64,000 nucleotides of DNA, taken from Nocardioides sp. GTDB lineage: Bacteria > Actinomycetota > Actinomycetes > Propionibacteriales > Nocardioidaceae. This document shows, piece after piece, positions 34,272-43,120 of this stretch. A model generated the notes under the pieces. The model was not told the origin of the DNA. It saw only the letters and a program-made list of their open reading frames with translations, and made no database searches. The position numbers were made by a program, and so were the translations under genes. Within the stretch, counting starts at the first letter, position 1, and every line of letters starts with the position of its first letter. The stretch lies in contig NZ_JASLGR010000046.1 in the NCBI RefSeq assembly GCF_030150155.1, forward strand, positions 37,744 through 101,743, written 5' to 3'.

Positions 34272-36077
34272 ATGATCTCAACCCTTCGCAGGGGCGCTGT
34301 CGCCGTCTCTGCAGGCGCACTTCTTCTGGGGGCCGGTTCGCTCCCAGCTCACGCGGACGGGCAAGCGAACGTCCCCGTCGCCCTCGGCGGCCGCGTAGTC
34401 AGCTACCAGGGCACGCCGGGGATGAATGATTCGCCATGGCCCGATCCGCCCTCTTCTTTGTCGTCAAAGACGGTCGTGGGTATTGCAACGAGCCTGAATG
34501 CCAACCTTGCCCTGACGGACGATGGCCACATCACGGCCTGGGGGCCGTCGGAGATCAATGTCCCAGCAGGTCTGGTCGAGGACGGGGCCGCCGGATCCTT
34601 CCAGTCGGTCTATGGCGGAAGCACGTGGGTGGGCGCGATCACGAGCGCTGGGGCGATCAAGGTCTGGGGCACCGGGCGTGTCCATCTCGACGATCTAGCC
34701 CCTGCGGTCACCAATGCGAAGGCACTTTCCCTCGCGACCTCCTCCGGTCTCGTACTGAAGACGGACGGGACCGTCCAAGCGTGGGGTGGCAATAGTGTCG
34801 CGGGAACGATGGCGGCTCTCACACCAACGGACCTTGAGGGAGTCACGTCGATCGCGAACGGCGACACCTTCGGTCTCGCCGTTCAGCACGGAAAAGTGCG
34901 GGCCTGGGGCACGCAGACTGCCGTGACGAACTTGCCCGACGACGTGGCGGCATTGACCAATGTGACCCAGGTTGCTGCCTCGGGCTTTGGTGGTGACGCC
35001 TTCGCGTTGGCCGGCGGCCATCTCTACCACTGGGGCGTTGGGACGTTGGCGTCCAATGTCCCAGCGGCGCTCGATTCCAAGACCGTCACTCAGCTTTCCA
35101 TCAGTTACGGGACCGGCAGCGCTGTGACGAGCGACGGCGGGGTCTATGCATGGACGAGTGTTGACGATTCCGGGTTCGCGGCGCCCGAAGCGAACGTCTC
35201 CTCCATTGCTGGGCTCGCGGCTGGATACTCGAACACGACCCAGAGCCTGGCGCTCCTGACGTCCTACCATGCCGTTACCAAGCCGACGCTGAGCAACACC
35301 TCGCCGACCGTTGGTTCGGTCCTGACTGCGACTGACGCGACGTTCTCCCTCACCGGCGGGACCGTCACAGGCCAGTGGTTCCGCGGCGACACTGCCATCG
35401 AGGGTGCGACCGGCACGACGTACACCGTCGCCGACGCTGACATCAACGCACAGTTGAGCTACAAGTCGACTGCCGTTCTGAACAATGAGACCGCCTCGTC
35501 GCAGTCCGACAAGACGAAGGCCGTGCCTGGTGCAGCTGCCTCTCTCTCCTTGACCGCGGCTGCGGCTAGCTACGGTCGCGCAGCTGCCGTGACCGCGAAG
35601 GTGGCGTCGACCGGAAGCGTTTCTGGCACTGTCGTGTTCAAGGTCGATGGCAAGCCTGCCGGGACTGGGAACCTCGTTGCTGGCAGTGCCCGCGTCAACC
35701 TGCCCGCCTCGCTCGCCGCCGGTGCGCACACTGTGACTGCCACGTATGCGGGTAACAGCTCGGTGTCGGCAGCCAACGGGTCGCTCCGAGTGAATGTCGC
35801 TCAGGCCACCAGCACCGCCAAGGTCGTGCTTCCGAAGAAGGCCAAGAAGGGCAAGAAGGCGAAGATCTCCGTCTCGATCGTCGCGTCGGGTGGCGTGGCC
35901 ACCGGGAAGGTCACGGTGACGGTTGGAAAGTCGAAGGCGACCGGCACCCTCTCCGGGGGCAAGGCGTCGGTGACGATCAAGCTCAAGAAGAAGGGCAAGC
36001 AGAAGGTGACCGTCGTGTACGGCGGTGACCGCAACGTCCGCGGCTCGCGTGCCAGCGGATCTCTGAAGGTCAAGTAG
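34272..36077 (+). CDS. Secreted RCC1-like beta-propeller with Ig-like domains
   Basis: A 601-residue secreted protein, third of the RCC1-like set. Signal peptide about 1-28 (LLGAGSLPAHA-DGQ). Propeller repeats include ITAWGPSE, IKVWGTG, VQAWGGN and VRAWGTQ up to about residue 330. Then one Ig-like domain (GQWFRGDTAIEGATGTTYTV) and two bacterial Ig-like domains; the last is very lysine-rich (KKAKKGKKAK ... KLKKKGKQK) and ends SLKVK, nearly the same end as the other two. ATG 34272 has a GAGGAG site. The lysine-rich end may bind anionic wall polymers; this is inference. Confidence 0.82.
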   Translation: MISTLRRGAVAVSAGALLLGAGSLPAHADGQANVPVALGGRVVSYQGTPGMNDSPWPDPPSSLSSKTVVGIATSLNANLALTDDGHITAWGPSEINVPAGLVEDGAAGSFQSVYGGSTWVGAITSAGAIKVWGTGRVHLDDLAPAVTNAKALSLATSSGLVLKTDGTVQAWGGNSVAGTMAALTPTDLEGVTSIANGDTFGLAVQHGKVRAWGTQTAVTNLPDDVAALTNVTQVAASGFGGDAFALAGGHLYHWGVGTLASNVPAALDSKTVTQLSISYGTGSAVTSDGGVYAWTSVDDSGFAAPEANVSSIAGLAAGYSNTTQSLALLTSYHAVTKPTLSNTSPTVGSVLTATDATFSLTGGTVTGQWFRGDTAIEGATGTTYTVADADINAQLSYKSTAVLNNETASSQSDKTKAVPGAAASLSLTAAAASYGRAAAVTAKVASTGSVSGTVVFKVDGKPAGTGNLVAGSARVNLPASLAAGAHTVTATYAGNSSVSAANGSLRVNVAQATSTAKVVLPKKAKKGKKAKISVSIVASGGVATGKVTVTVGKSKATGTLSGGKASVTIKLKKKGKQKVTVVYGGDRNVRGSRASGSLKVK

Positions 36078-36092
36078 TCCATCGCATCAAGT

Positions 36093-36128
36093 ACACCGGC
36101 CGGCGTCCTTCGGGATGCCGGCCGGTGT
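36093..36128 (+). terminator. Hairpin terminator after RCC1-like gene
   Basis: Arms ACACCGGCCGGC (36093-36104) and GCCGGCCGGTGT (36117-36128), with partial pairing inside the loop. It lies 16 bases after the stop at 36077. Confidence 0.85.
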
Positions 36129-36346
36129 GGCGTTCGAACCTGGCAGAGGCGCATCTGGCGATCCCGCTACCAGGCCTAGGGGCTTTTCGCGGTCATGTGT
36201 GTCCTGAGGACGATCACGTCGACACACATGGACGGGGCTCAGAGCGCACGCGGCCCTGGTTCGCTCCCGTGCAGCCGACGTGCGGGCGTGCGCTCCCATT
36301 CCGGTGGCCCCATCGCGCGAACAGGGCTGAGCCTCTCCCTGGAAAC
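36129..36346. other. Intergenic stretch between converging genes
   Basis: No gene seen. It contains the inverted repeat CATGTGTGTC (36194-36203) / GACACACATG (36221-36230) with a 17-base spacer. The role is unclear; it lies between two terminators. Confidence 0.4.
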
Positions 36347-36385
36347 GACACGTGGCTGCAGGCGAATCGCCTGCGGCCACGTGTC
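36347..36385 (-). terminator. Long hairpin terminator of mce operon 2
   Basis: Arms at 36347-36365 and 36367-36385 pair over 19 bp with one mismatch (GACACGTGGC and GCCACGTGTC at the base). It lies 19 bases after the last gene of the minus-strand mce operon. Confidence 0.85.
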
Positions 36386-36403
36386 ATGTGAGGGGGGACC
36401 TCG

Positions 36404-36925
36404 TTACAGCGTGCTGAGGTCCGAGATCTTCCAACGGTTGCCCGACTTCTGGGCCGTGATCGACAGCTGCGCGGCCGACACGGTCGACTCCTTGTCGGTG
36501 GCGCGCTGCGAGGACTGGTCGACGAAGACCAGGAGCACTGCCTGGGAGTCGGTCAGGCTCTTCACCGCGGCGACCTGGACGGTCGCGGACAGCACGAGCT
36601 TCTGACCGGGAGCGCGCTCGGCGAGGGAGGAGAAGAGCTCGTCGTACTGACTCTTGGCCTTGCCGGTGAGGACGTCGGCCGCCGACTGCGCGGTGGTGCT
36701 CGGGTCGCTGTAGTCGTAGCTCAGGATGCCGATCAACGCCTTGCTGATCTGGCCCTGGACGTCGCTCGTCGCCGTTGTGTCCACGACTGCGAGGTTCTTG
36801 GCCGACGAGGTCGAACCCAGGTCGTGGGCCTGCCACAGCGCGCAGGCCGTCACAGCGCCCAGCACCACGCTGGCGCCCCACGGGACCCAGCCGGCGGTGA
36901 GGGCCTTCGGTGTCGTCAGCTTCAC
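36404..36925 (-). CDS. Mce-associated membrane protein, second (operon 2)
   Basis: A 173-residue Mas-type protein, last gene of mce operon 2: membrane segment about 12-32, then ALIGILSYDYSDPSTTAQSA and ERAPGQKLVLSATVQVAAV, ending WKISDLSTL. It aligns along its length with the 28560-29090 product of operon 1 (LSYxYxxPxTT, RAPGQKLxLSATVQV). GTG 36925 overlaps the preceding stop by GTGA. Upstream in-frame starts would run into the preceding gene. Confidence 0.82.
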   Translation of the reverse strand: MKLTTPKALTAGWVPWGASVVLGAVTACALWQAHDLGSTSSAKNLAVVDTTATSDVQGQISKALIGILSYDYSDPSTTAQSAADVLTGKAKSQYDELFSSLAERAPGQKLVLSATVQVAAVKSLTDSQAVLLVFVDQSSQRATDKESTVSAAQLSITAQKSGNRWKISDLSTL

Positions 36926-37542
36926 GAGACCGACACCGCCACCTGCTCGAGGCGCTCCAGAAGCCACTGGCCGCGGACCAGCACCAGGTCGGCACTGAAC
37001 CGGTTTCGCTTCACGGTGGGCTCCTTCGTCGTGTCAGTGCCGTCGGCGACGGTCACCTCGACCGAGGCGATCACCGACGCCTTCGTCGCGTCGACCGAGG
37101 TGACCGCGGCGTCGACGACCTTGCCGACCGAGATCTTGCCCTGATCGGCGAGCAGCTTCTTGTCCTCGTCGCTCACCTGAGCGATCTGGTCGTGCAGCGT
37201 GCCGGTGGTGACCTTCATCCAGGCGTCGAGGCCCTTCGCCGCGGAGCGGTAGTCCAGGGAGTTCATCGTCTGGATGTCGCTGGTCGCCGCGATGAGTACG
37301 GCGTCACGGGTCGCTGCCAGGTCGTAGGTGTCGTTGTGCGCCGCCCGCCACCACAGCACGAGCGAGGCGATCACCGCCACCGCGAGGACACCGGGCACCA
37401 GCCAGCGCAGCCGTCGCACCCAGGTGCCACGACCGTCGCCGGTGTCGGCTCCGAGGGAGACCAGCGCAGCCTCCTGGTCGGTGTCGTGCTCGTCCGGCCC
37501 TGATGTCTCGCTCACTGCATCCTCCGTCGTGCCTGTGCTCAC
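36922..37542 (-). CDS. Mce-associated membrane protein, first (operon 2)
   Basis: A 206-residue Mas-type protein. It carries an acidic N-terminal extension of about 40 residues absent from the operon 1 counterpart, then a membrane segment (about 50-70), TMNSLDYRSAAKGLDAWMKV and VKRNRFSADLVLVRGQWLL. GTG 37542 overlaps the mceF stop by GTGA. Confidence 0.82.
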   Translation of the reverse strand: MSTGTTEDAVSETSGPDEHDTDQEAALVSLGADTGDGRGTWVRRLRWLVPGVLAVAVIASLVLWWRAAHNDTYDLAATRDAVLIAATSDIQTMNSLDYRSAAKGLDAWMKVTTGTLHDQIAQVSDEDKKLLADQGKISVGKVVDAAVTSVDATKASVIASVEVTVADGTDTTKEPTVKRNRFSADLVLVRGQWLLERLEQVAVSVS

Positions 37543-38684
37543 TGGCTGCCACCCAACAGGTCGGCCAGCGAGCCGGCGACCTGGATCCGTGTCGTGGCCG
37601 AGGCACCCTTCGGCGCCGCGGAGGCGCCTCGGACCTGGCCGCCCGACGGAGCGGAGGTGCACGAAGCATCGGTGTTGAACCCGGTCGAGCTGGTGTCGGT
37701 GCCCTGGTGCTTCGCGGTGCCACCATAGCCGTTGGTGCAGGGCAGCGGGCTGAAGAACGTCGGAGCCAGACCCATGTTGAGACCACGGGAGCTGTTGATC
37801 GCCCAGCCGACCGAGACGGCCTCCGGCATCCGCACCAGGGCGTCCTCGACGCCGGCGGAGTTGGTGCCGAAGATCTCGGCCGGCGTCACCAGGTTGCTCA
37901 TCAGGATGCCCAACGGGCGACCGACCTGGTCGATCAGGGCCGAGACCTCGCGCGCCGCAGCGGGGGAGTTCTCGATCAGCTTGCGCAGGTTGGAGTCCGA
38001 GGACTTGAGAGTGGTGGCGAGCACCCCCAGGTCATGGCTGTAGGCCCTGATGCTGGCCGCCGACTTCTCCTGGGTGTCGAGCACCTGGGTCGAGTTCTTG
38101 ATCAGCGACGAGCTGGTCAGCCAGTTCCGGTCGGCCGCCTCGGCGAAGTCGGTCGAGGTGGAGACCAGTCGCCGAATCGACTCGGCGCTGCCCTGGGACA
38201 GGTCGTAGGTCTCGTCGATGACGGTGTTGAGGTCGTCCTGGGGGACCGAGGCGGTGAAGTCACGGCCCGCCCGCAGCATGGAGGTCAGGTCCGGCGTCAG
38301 GGTCGTCACGGTGAGGCGATCGCCGTCCTCCAACGCGCCGGTGGAGCCGCCACGCAGGTCCAGGTACTGCTCACCGATGACCGACCGGTCGGCCACCGCC
38401 GCCGTCACGTCCGTCGGGATCGACGGGGCACTGCCGTTGATGTGCAGCACCGCCGTGACGCCGGTGCTCGAGGCGGTCAGGCTCTCGACCTTCCCGACCT
38501 GGACCCCGTGGTAGGTGACCTCGCCGTTCACGAACAGCCCGGAGGCGTCGCTGAGGGAGGCTGTCACCTGGTAGCCGGAGCTGAACAGGTGCAGGCCGGC
38601 GTACTTGGCCCCCAGATAGGAGGTCGTCAGGAGAGCGAGGACGACGAAGGCGATCACCTTCGTGCGGATGGCCCTGGTGATCAC
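37539..38684 (-). CDS. mceF: Mce family protein F, operon 2
   Basis: A 381-residue MceF-type protein: membrane segment (about 8-28), MCE domain (FVNGEVTYHGVQVGKVESL and VADRSVIGEQYLDL), helical region, and the cysteine pair LPCTNGYGG / DASCTSA also seen in operon 1. ATG start overlaps mceE by ATGA. Confidence 0.9.
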   Translation of the reverse strand: MITRAIRTKVIAFVVLALLTTSYLGAKYAGLHLFSSGYQVTASLSDASGLFVNGEVTYHGVQVGKVESLTASSTGVTAVLHINGSAPSIPTDVTAAVADRSVIGEQYLDLRGGSTGALEDGDRLTVTTLTPDLTSMLRAGRDFTASVPQDDLNTVIDETYDLSQGSAESIRRLVSTSTDFAEAADRNWLTSSSLIKNSTQVLDTQEKSAASIRAYSHDLGVLATTLKSSDSNLRKLIENSPAAAREVSALIDQVGRPLGILMSNLVTPAEIFGTNSAGVEDALVRMPEAVSVGWAINSSRGLNMGLAPTFFSPLPCTNGYGGTAKHQGTDTSSTGFNTDASCTSAPSGGQVRGASAAPKGASATTRIQVAGSLADLLGGSQ

Positions 38685-39997
38685 GGGGTCTCCTGTTCGG
38701 TCGCCGACGGCGAGGTCGTCGGGGAGGAGGTGTCCGTCACGGCCGGCTCACTAGGTTCACCACTTGGGAGGGTAGTGGCGCTCGACGAGGAGCTGGCCGT
38801 GACGGACGGCTGGTGGCTCGAGTGCGGGCTGCTCGACGACGACGACGGGCTGCTGGAGCCCGAAGCGCTGGGCGAGGCCGTACCCGAGGGCAGGACAGGC
38901 ATGTACGAGTACAGGGACGGCGCCTTCCGCAGTGACGACGCCGCCTGCGGCCAGGCACAGCCGGAGCTGGCGCAGTTGGCCGGAAGGGTGCGGAAGTTCG
39001 TCGTGACGAAGACGTTCATGTAGTCACCCTTGACGGCGTTCAGCACCGAGTCCGGGAACGGGTAGGTGAGCAGGATCTGCAGCGACTCCGGCAGGTCCTT
39101 GCCGGCCCTGGCGAGCTGGGTGAGGATCGGGTCCAGGGCCTTGAAGTCGGCGACGATGTCGTCCTGGGACGCGTTCAGCGTCTTGACCGTCACCGTCGAC
39201 AGCTTGTCGAGCGCGGCGAGCATGGCCGTCAGCTGGGTGCGCTGGTCGACCATGACCTGCATGCCCGGGCTCAACCGGTCCAAGGCGTTGGCGAGCTTGG
39301 CCTTGTCGGTGTCGAGACGCTTCGACAGCGCCTCCAGGCCGTCGAGGGCGCCGGTGATCGAGTCACGGCGGGTGTTGAGGGTGGAGGTGAACCGGCTCAG
39401 CTGGGTGACGAAGGAGCGGATCTTCTGCGGGTTGTCGCTGCTGATCTTCTGCAGCTCGCGTGAGATCTCCTGGAACTGACCCACGCCTCCGCCGTTGAGC
39501 ACCATCGACAGGGCGCCGAGGACCTGCTCGACCTCGGCGGCCGCGGATGTGTCGCCGAGCGCGAGGGTGTCACCACTGTGCATCATCGCCGTGGTGGCGG
39601 TCGTGCCCGTGGTCCCTGTGGTGGGACGGATCAGGGCGACGTACTTCTCCCCGAGGAGCGAGGTCTGCTGGAGGCGAGCCTGGGTGCCGACCGGGAGGTC
39701 GGCATCGGCGTTGACCACGAGGGTGACCTCGGCGCTGTGCCCGTCGGCGTTCAGCTTGACCGCCGAGACCCGCCCGACCGACACGTTGTCGACCTTGACG
39801 CTGGACTGCGGCACCAGGTCGAGGACGTCGGCGAACTGCGCCTTCAGGGTGAGCGGATGGGAGCCGACGTCAGCACCGCCGGGGAGGTTCGCGTTGTAGA
39901 CCCAGCCGCTCGTCAGGCCCCGGGCCCCGACGACGATCAGCCCGCCGACAACGAGGACCCCGACCACCCCGACCAGGAAACGTACGGTCCGGTTCAC
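38681..39997 (-). CDS. mceE: Mce family protein E, operon 2, without lipobox
   Basis: A 438-residue MceE-type protein: an N-terminal membrane segment (about 5-26), MCE domain (LVPQSSVKVDNVSVGRVSAV and QTSLLGEKYVALI), helical part and a C-terminal tail of about 70 residues dominated by Ser, Thr and Pro. Unlike the operon 1 copy, no cysteine follows the hydrophobic segment, so it should be an anchored protein and not a lipoprotein. GTG 39997 overlaps mceD by GTGA. Confidence 0.88.
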   Translation of the reverse strand: MNRTVRFLVGVVGVLVVGGLIVVGARGLTSGWVYNANLPGGADVGSHPLTLKAQFADVLDLVPQSSVKVDNVSVGRVSAVKLNADGHSAEVTLVVNADADLPVGTQARLQQTSLLGEKYVALIRPTTGTTGTTATTAMMHSGDTLALGDTSAAAEVEQVLGALSMVLNGGGVGQFQEISRELQKISSDNPQKIRSFVTQLSRFTSTLNTRRDSITGALDGLEALSKRLDTDKAKLANALDRLSPGMQVMVDQRTQLTAMLAALDKLSTVTVKTLNASQDDIVADFKALDPILTQLARAGKDLPESLQILLTYPFPDSVLNAVKGDYMNVFVTTNFRTLPANCASSGCAWPQAASSLRKAPSLYSYMPVLPSGTASPSASGSSSPSSSSSSPHSSHQPSVTASSSSSATTLPSGEPSEPAVTDTSSPTTSPSATEQETP

Positions 39998-41061
39998 TGG
40001 GACACCTTCTTCTGCATCGCCGAACCGGAACCGGAGTCGAGGCCGGGCAGCAGCACCGGCGGTGCCGCCGACGACGTACGCGCGGTCTTGCCGTCGGTGC
40101 TCGCCCACACCGACAGCTCGTTGAGGTCACCGCGGCCGTCGATCGTGTTGTTCTTGGAGTTGTAGGCGTTGAGGAAGTTCTGCAGCGCGAGCGGGATCGT
40201 CTTGACCGCCTCCTCGAGCGACTTCTTCTGCTTCACCAGGGTCTGGGTGGGACCGGTCAGCTGCTTGACCGAGTTGGTCAGGTGCCCGCGGTTCTCCTTG
40301 ATGAAGTCATCGAGTACGCCGAGCGCGTCACCGAGGTTCGCGATCGCGCTGCCGAGGTCGTCGGAGTCGTCGGCGAGGTACTTGCTGACCGCGGCCAGCT
40401 GCCGGTTCGCGTCGGCGACTCCCTGGTCGTGGGCGACCAGCATCGTGTTGAGGGAGTCCAGGTTGCCGACGGTGGCGAAGAAGTCGTCCTCGGAGCCCGA
40501 CAGCGTGCCGGTGGCCTTGCCGAACTCGTTGAGCATCGTGTTGATGTTCTTGCCCTCGCCGCCGAGGTTCTGCGCGGCCACCTTCAGCAGGCGCGACAGG
40601 GCACCGTTCTTGTTGGCGCCCTCGGGTCCGAGCTGGGTGGTGAGGTCGGTGAGCGAGGAGTAGAGCTGGTCGATCTCGACCGGCACCTGCGTCTTGGTGA
40701 TGGTGGCGCCCGCCTTGAGGGCGGTGCCGCTGGTGTACGGCGCCGTGAGCTGGACATACCGGTCGCTGACCATCGTGGGGGAGACGATCGCCGCCCCGGT
40801 GTCGGCCGCCGCCTTGCGGCCGTGGTCGAGCGTCATCGTGACCTTCACGCCGTCCTTGTTCGGCGTCACCGCCGTCACCTTGCCGACCTTGACGCCCAGC
40901 ATCCGCACGTCCGAGCCCTGGTAGAGCCCGACGGCCGAGCTGAACTGGGCCGAGACCGTGGTGCCGCGCTTCGGCATGCCGGGCAGGGCACCCATCACGA
41001 CGGCGAGGCCGATGCCGGCCACCACCGCGACGGCGATCAGGGTGATCCATGCGCGCTTCAC
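39994..41061 (-). CDS. mceD: Mce family protein D, operon 2
   Basis: A 355-residue MceD-type protein: membrane segment about 6-25, MCE domain (LYQGSDVRMLGVKVGKVTAV and IVSPTMVSDRYVQL), long helical region with SVKQLTGPTQTLVKQKKSLE. GTG 41061 overlaps the mceC stop by GTGA. Confidence 0.9.
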   Translation of the reverse strand: MKRAWITLIAVAVVAGIGLAVVMGALPGMPKRGTTVSAQFSSAVGLYQGSDVRMLGVKVGKVTAVTPNKDGVKVTMTLDHGRKAAADTGAAIVSPTMVSDRYVQLTAPYTSGTALKAGATITKTQVPVEIDQLYSSLTDLTTQLGPEGANKNGALSRLLKVAAQNLGGEGKNINTMLNEFGKATGTLSGSEDDFFATVGNLDSLNTMLVAHDQGVADANRQLAAVSKYLADDSDDLGSAIANLGDALGVLDDFIKENRGHLTNSVKQLTGPTQTLVKQKKSLEEAVKTIPLALQNFLNAYNSKNNTIDGRGDLNELSVWASTDGKTARTSSAAPPVLLPGLDSGSGSAMQKKVSQ

Positions 41062-42074
41062 TTCGAGCCTCCCGGGTGGCAGTTGCGGACCACGTTGTTC
41101 TCCAGCACCGGCGCGCCGGTGGCGTCGAACAGGCCACACAGATACGAGTCGACCCAGCGTCCGTTGCCCATCGCGTTGGTGAGCATCCGGTAGTAGGGGC
41201 CGATGTCGGCCAGGGCCTTGTCCAGGTTGTCCTGGTTCTTCTGCAGGATCGCGCTGACCTGGTCGAGCTTGGCCAGGGCCGGCGCGAGCTGCTTCTCGTT
41301 GTCAGCGACCAGGCCACGGACCTGGGTGCCGAGCGCGGCAGTGCCGGTGAGCATCTTCTTGACCGCGTCGCGGCGGCTCTGCAGTTCGGTGAGGAGCGAG
41401 TCGCCGTCGTCGATCAGCGCTCCCAGCTCGGTGTTGCGGCTCGAGAGGCTGTTGGTGACCTTCGAGGTCTGCTGGAACAGCTCGGAGAGCTGGCCGTCGC
41501 GGGTGGAGATGGTGCGAGACAGGTCGGTCAGACCCGACACCATCTTCTTCACCGACGCGGGGGTGTTCTTGAAGGCCTCCGACAGCACATCCATGCTCTT
41601 CTCCATCGACGCCGTGTCGATCTCGTCGACCGTGGTCGACAGGTCGGAGAACGCCGCTGCGACGTCGTACGGCGTGGTGGTGCGGGACTCGGGGATGGCC
41701 GAGCCCAGGTCCGCGCGGCCGGCCGGATCCAGCGCCAGGTACTTCTGCCCGAGCAGGGTCTTGACCTTGATCGCCGCGGTGGTCTGGTCGCCCAGGTGCA
41801 CGCCCTTGGTGCGGAAGGTGACCACGACCTTGTCGCCGACCAGGTCGACGTTGCTGACCTTGCCGACCTTGACGCCGGCGACCCGGACCTCGTTGCCGGC
41901 CTTGAGGCCACCTGACTCGGCGAAGTAGGCACTGCGCTGCTTGCCTCCGCCGATCACCGGCAGGGAGTCGGCGTAGAAGGCCGCGAAGAAGCCGGCGATC
42001 AGCAGCGCCAGCGCGATCACCGCGATGACCACCTTGTTGCGCTCATCGAACGCGGTGGGAAAACGACGCGACAT
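41058..42074 (-). CDS. mceC: Mce family protein C, operon 2
   Basis: A 338-residue MceC-type protein: start SRRFPTAFDERNK, membrane segment about 15-34, MCE domain (AGNEVRVAGVKVGKVSNV and IKVKTLLGQKYLAL), helical region, and the closing cysteine pair YLCGLF / RNCHPGG identical in place to operon 1. ATG 42074 shares one base with the mceB stop (TGATG), the same junction as in operon 1. Confidence 0.9.
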   Translation of the reverse strand: MSRRFPTAFDERNKVVIAVIALALLIAGFFAAFYADSLPVIGGGKQRSAYFAESGGLKAGNEVRVAGVKVGKVSNVDLVGDKVVVTFRTKGVHLGDQTTAAIKVKTLLGQKYLALDPAGRADLGSAIPESRTTTPYDVAAAFSDLSTTVDEIDTASMEKSMDVLSEAFKNTPASVKKMVSGLTDLSRTISTRDGQLSELFQQTSKVTNSLSSRNTELGALIDDGDSLLTELQSRRDAVKKMLTGTAALGTQVRGLVADNEKQLAPALAKLDQVSAILQKNQDNLDKALADIGPYYRMLTNAMGNGRWVDSYLCGLFDATGAPVLENNVVRNCHPGGSK

Positions 42075-43120
42075 CAGCGGCACCTCTTGTCGATCGGGTT
42101 GACGCCCAGGTCGCCCATGTACCCCTCGGGCAGCGGGATTCGACCCTGGATGGAGCAGACGTAGAAGTTCAGCCAGCTGCCGTAGCTCGCCACCCGGCCG
42201 ATGGTCTCGAGCTTGGTCGGCAGCTTCTCCAGGAACGAGTTGAGCTCGGTGGAGGAGCCGGCCAGGTTCGCTGACAGATCGCCGAGGGAGGAGATCGACT
42301 TCTTCAACGGGGCACGGCCCTTGGTGAGCAGGTCCGAGACCGAGGTGGTGAGGTTGCCCAGCCCGCTGATGCTCTGCCCGATCGTCGCCCGGTCCTGGGA
42401 CAGGCCGGTGACGAGCTTCTGCAGCGTCACGATCGTGGTGTCGAGCTGACCCGAACGCTGGTTGACCACGGTCAGGACCGAGTTCAGGTCGGTGATCAGG
42501 TTGCCGATCACCTGGTCCCGGTCAGCCAGGGTCGAGGTGAGGCTGGCGGCGCTGGAGACGAGGTCGTCCACGGTCGGGCCCTCGCCCTGGAAGACGGCGA
42601 TGATCTGGGACGACAGCGTGTTGACGTCGTCGGGGTTAAGCAGCCGGAACAGGGGCTGGAACCCGTTGAACAGGGCCGTGAGGTCGAGCGCCGGTGTGGT
42701 CTGGTCGGTGCTGAACACGTAGTTGGCCGGCAGCGTCGTGCCCGGCGTCGTGGGCGGGGCCAGGGAGAGGTAGCGCTGCCCGACGAGGTTGCGGAACCGC
42801 AGCTGAGCGGTGGTGCCCTGCGTCATCGGCGTGGAGTCGGTGACGGTGAACCTCACCCGTGCGACGTCACCCGCAGCCGGGTCCTCGCTGACCGAGATCT
42901 TGTCCACCGTGCCGACCTTGACGCCGGCCATCCGGACGTCGTCGCCGGTGTGCAGGCTGGTCACGTCGGTGAACATCGCGGTGTACGTGTGGCTGTTGCC
43001 GCTCGCGCTGTTCCGGATCGTGCCGGCCAGGGCGAGGGTGGCCAAGGCCGTGGCCACGATGAAGACGATGCTCTTGACCAGGGTCAAGCGAAAGCCGTCA
43101 AGGCCGAACATGCTCCTCAT
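42074..43120 (-). CDS. mceB: Mce family protein B, operon 2
   Basis: A 348-residue MceB-type protein: membrane segment about 13-33, MCE domain (TGDDVRMAGVKVGTVDKI and QLRFRNLVGQRYLSL), helical region and closing cysteine pair (VCSIQGRIPLPEGYMG ... DKRCR). ATG 43120 overlaps mceA by ATGA; a second ATG three codons later is possible. Confidence 0.9.
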   Translation of the reverse strand: MRSMFGLDGFRLTLVKSIVFIVATALATLALAGTIRNSASGNSHTYTAMFTDVTSLHTGDDVRMAGVKVGTVDKISVSEDPAAGDVARVRFTVTDSTPMTQGTTAQLRFRNLVGQRYLSLAPPTTPGTTLPANYVFSTDQTTPALDLTALFNGFQPLFRLLNPDDVNTLSSQIIAVFQGEGPTVDDLVSSAASLTSTLADRDQVIGNLITDLNSVLTVVNQRSGQLDTTIVTLQKLVTGLSQDRATIGQSISGLGNLTTSVSDLLTKGRAPLKKSISSLGDLSANLAGSSTELNSFLEKLPTKLETIGRVASYGSWLNFYVCSIQGRIPLPEGYMGDLGVNPIDKRCR

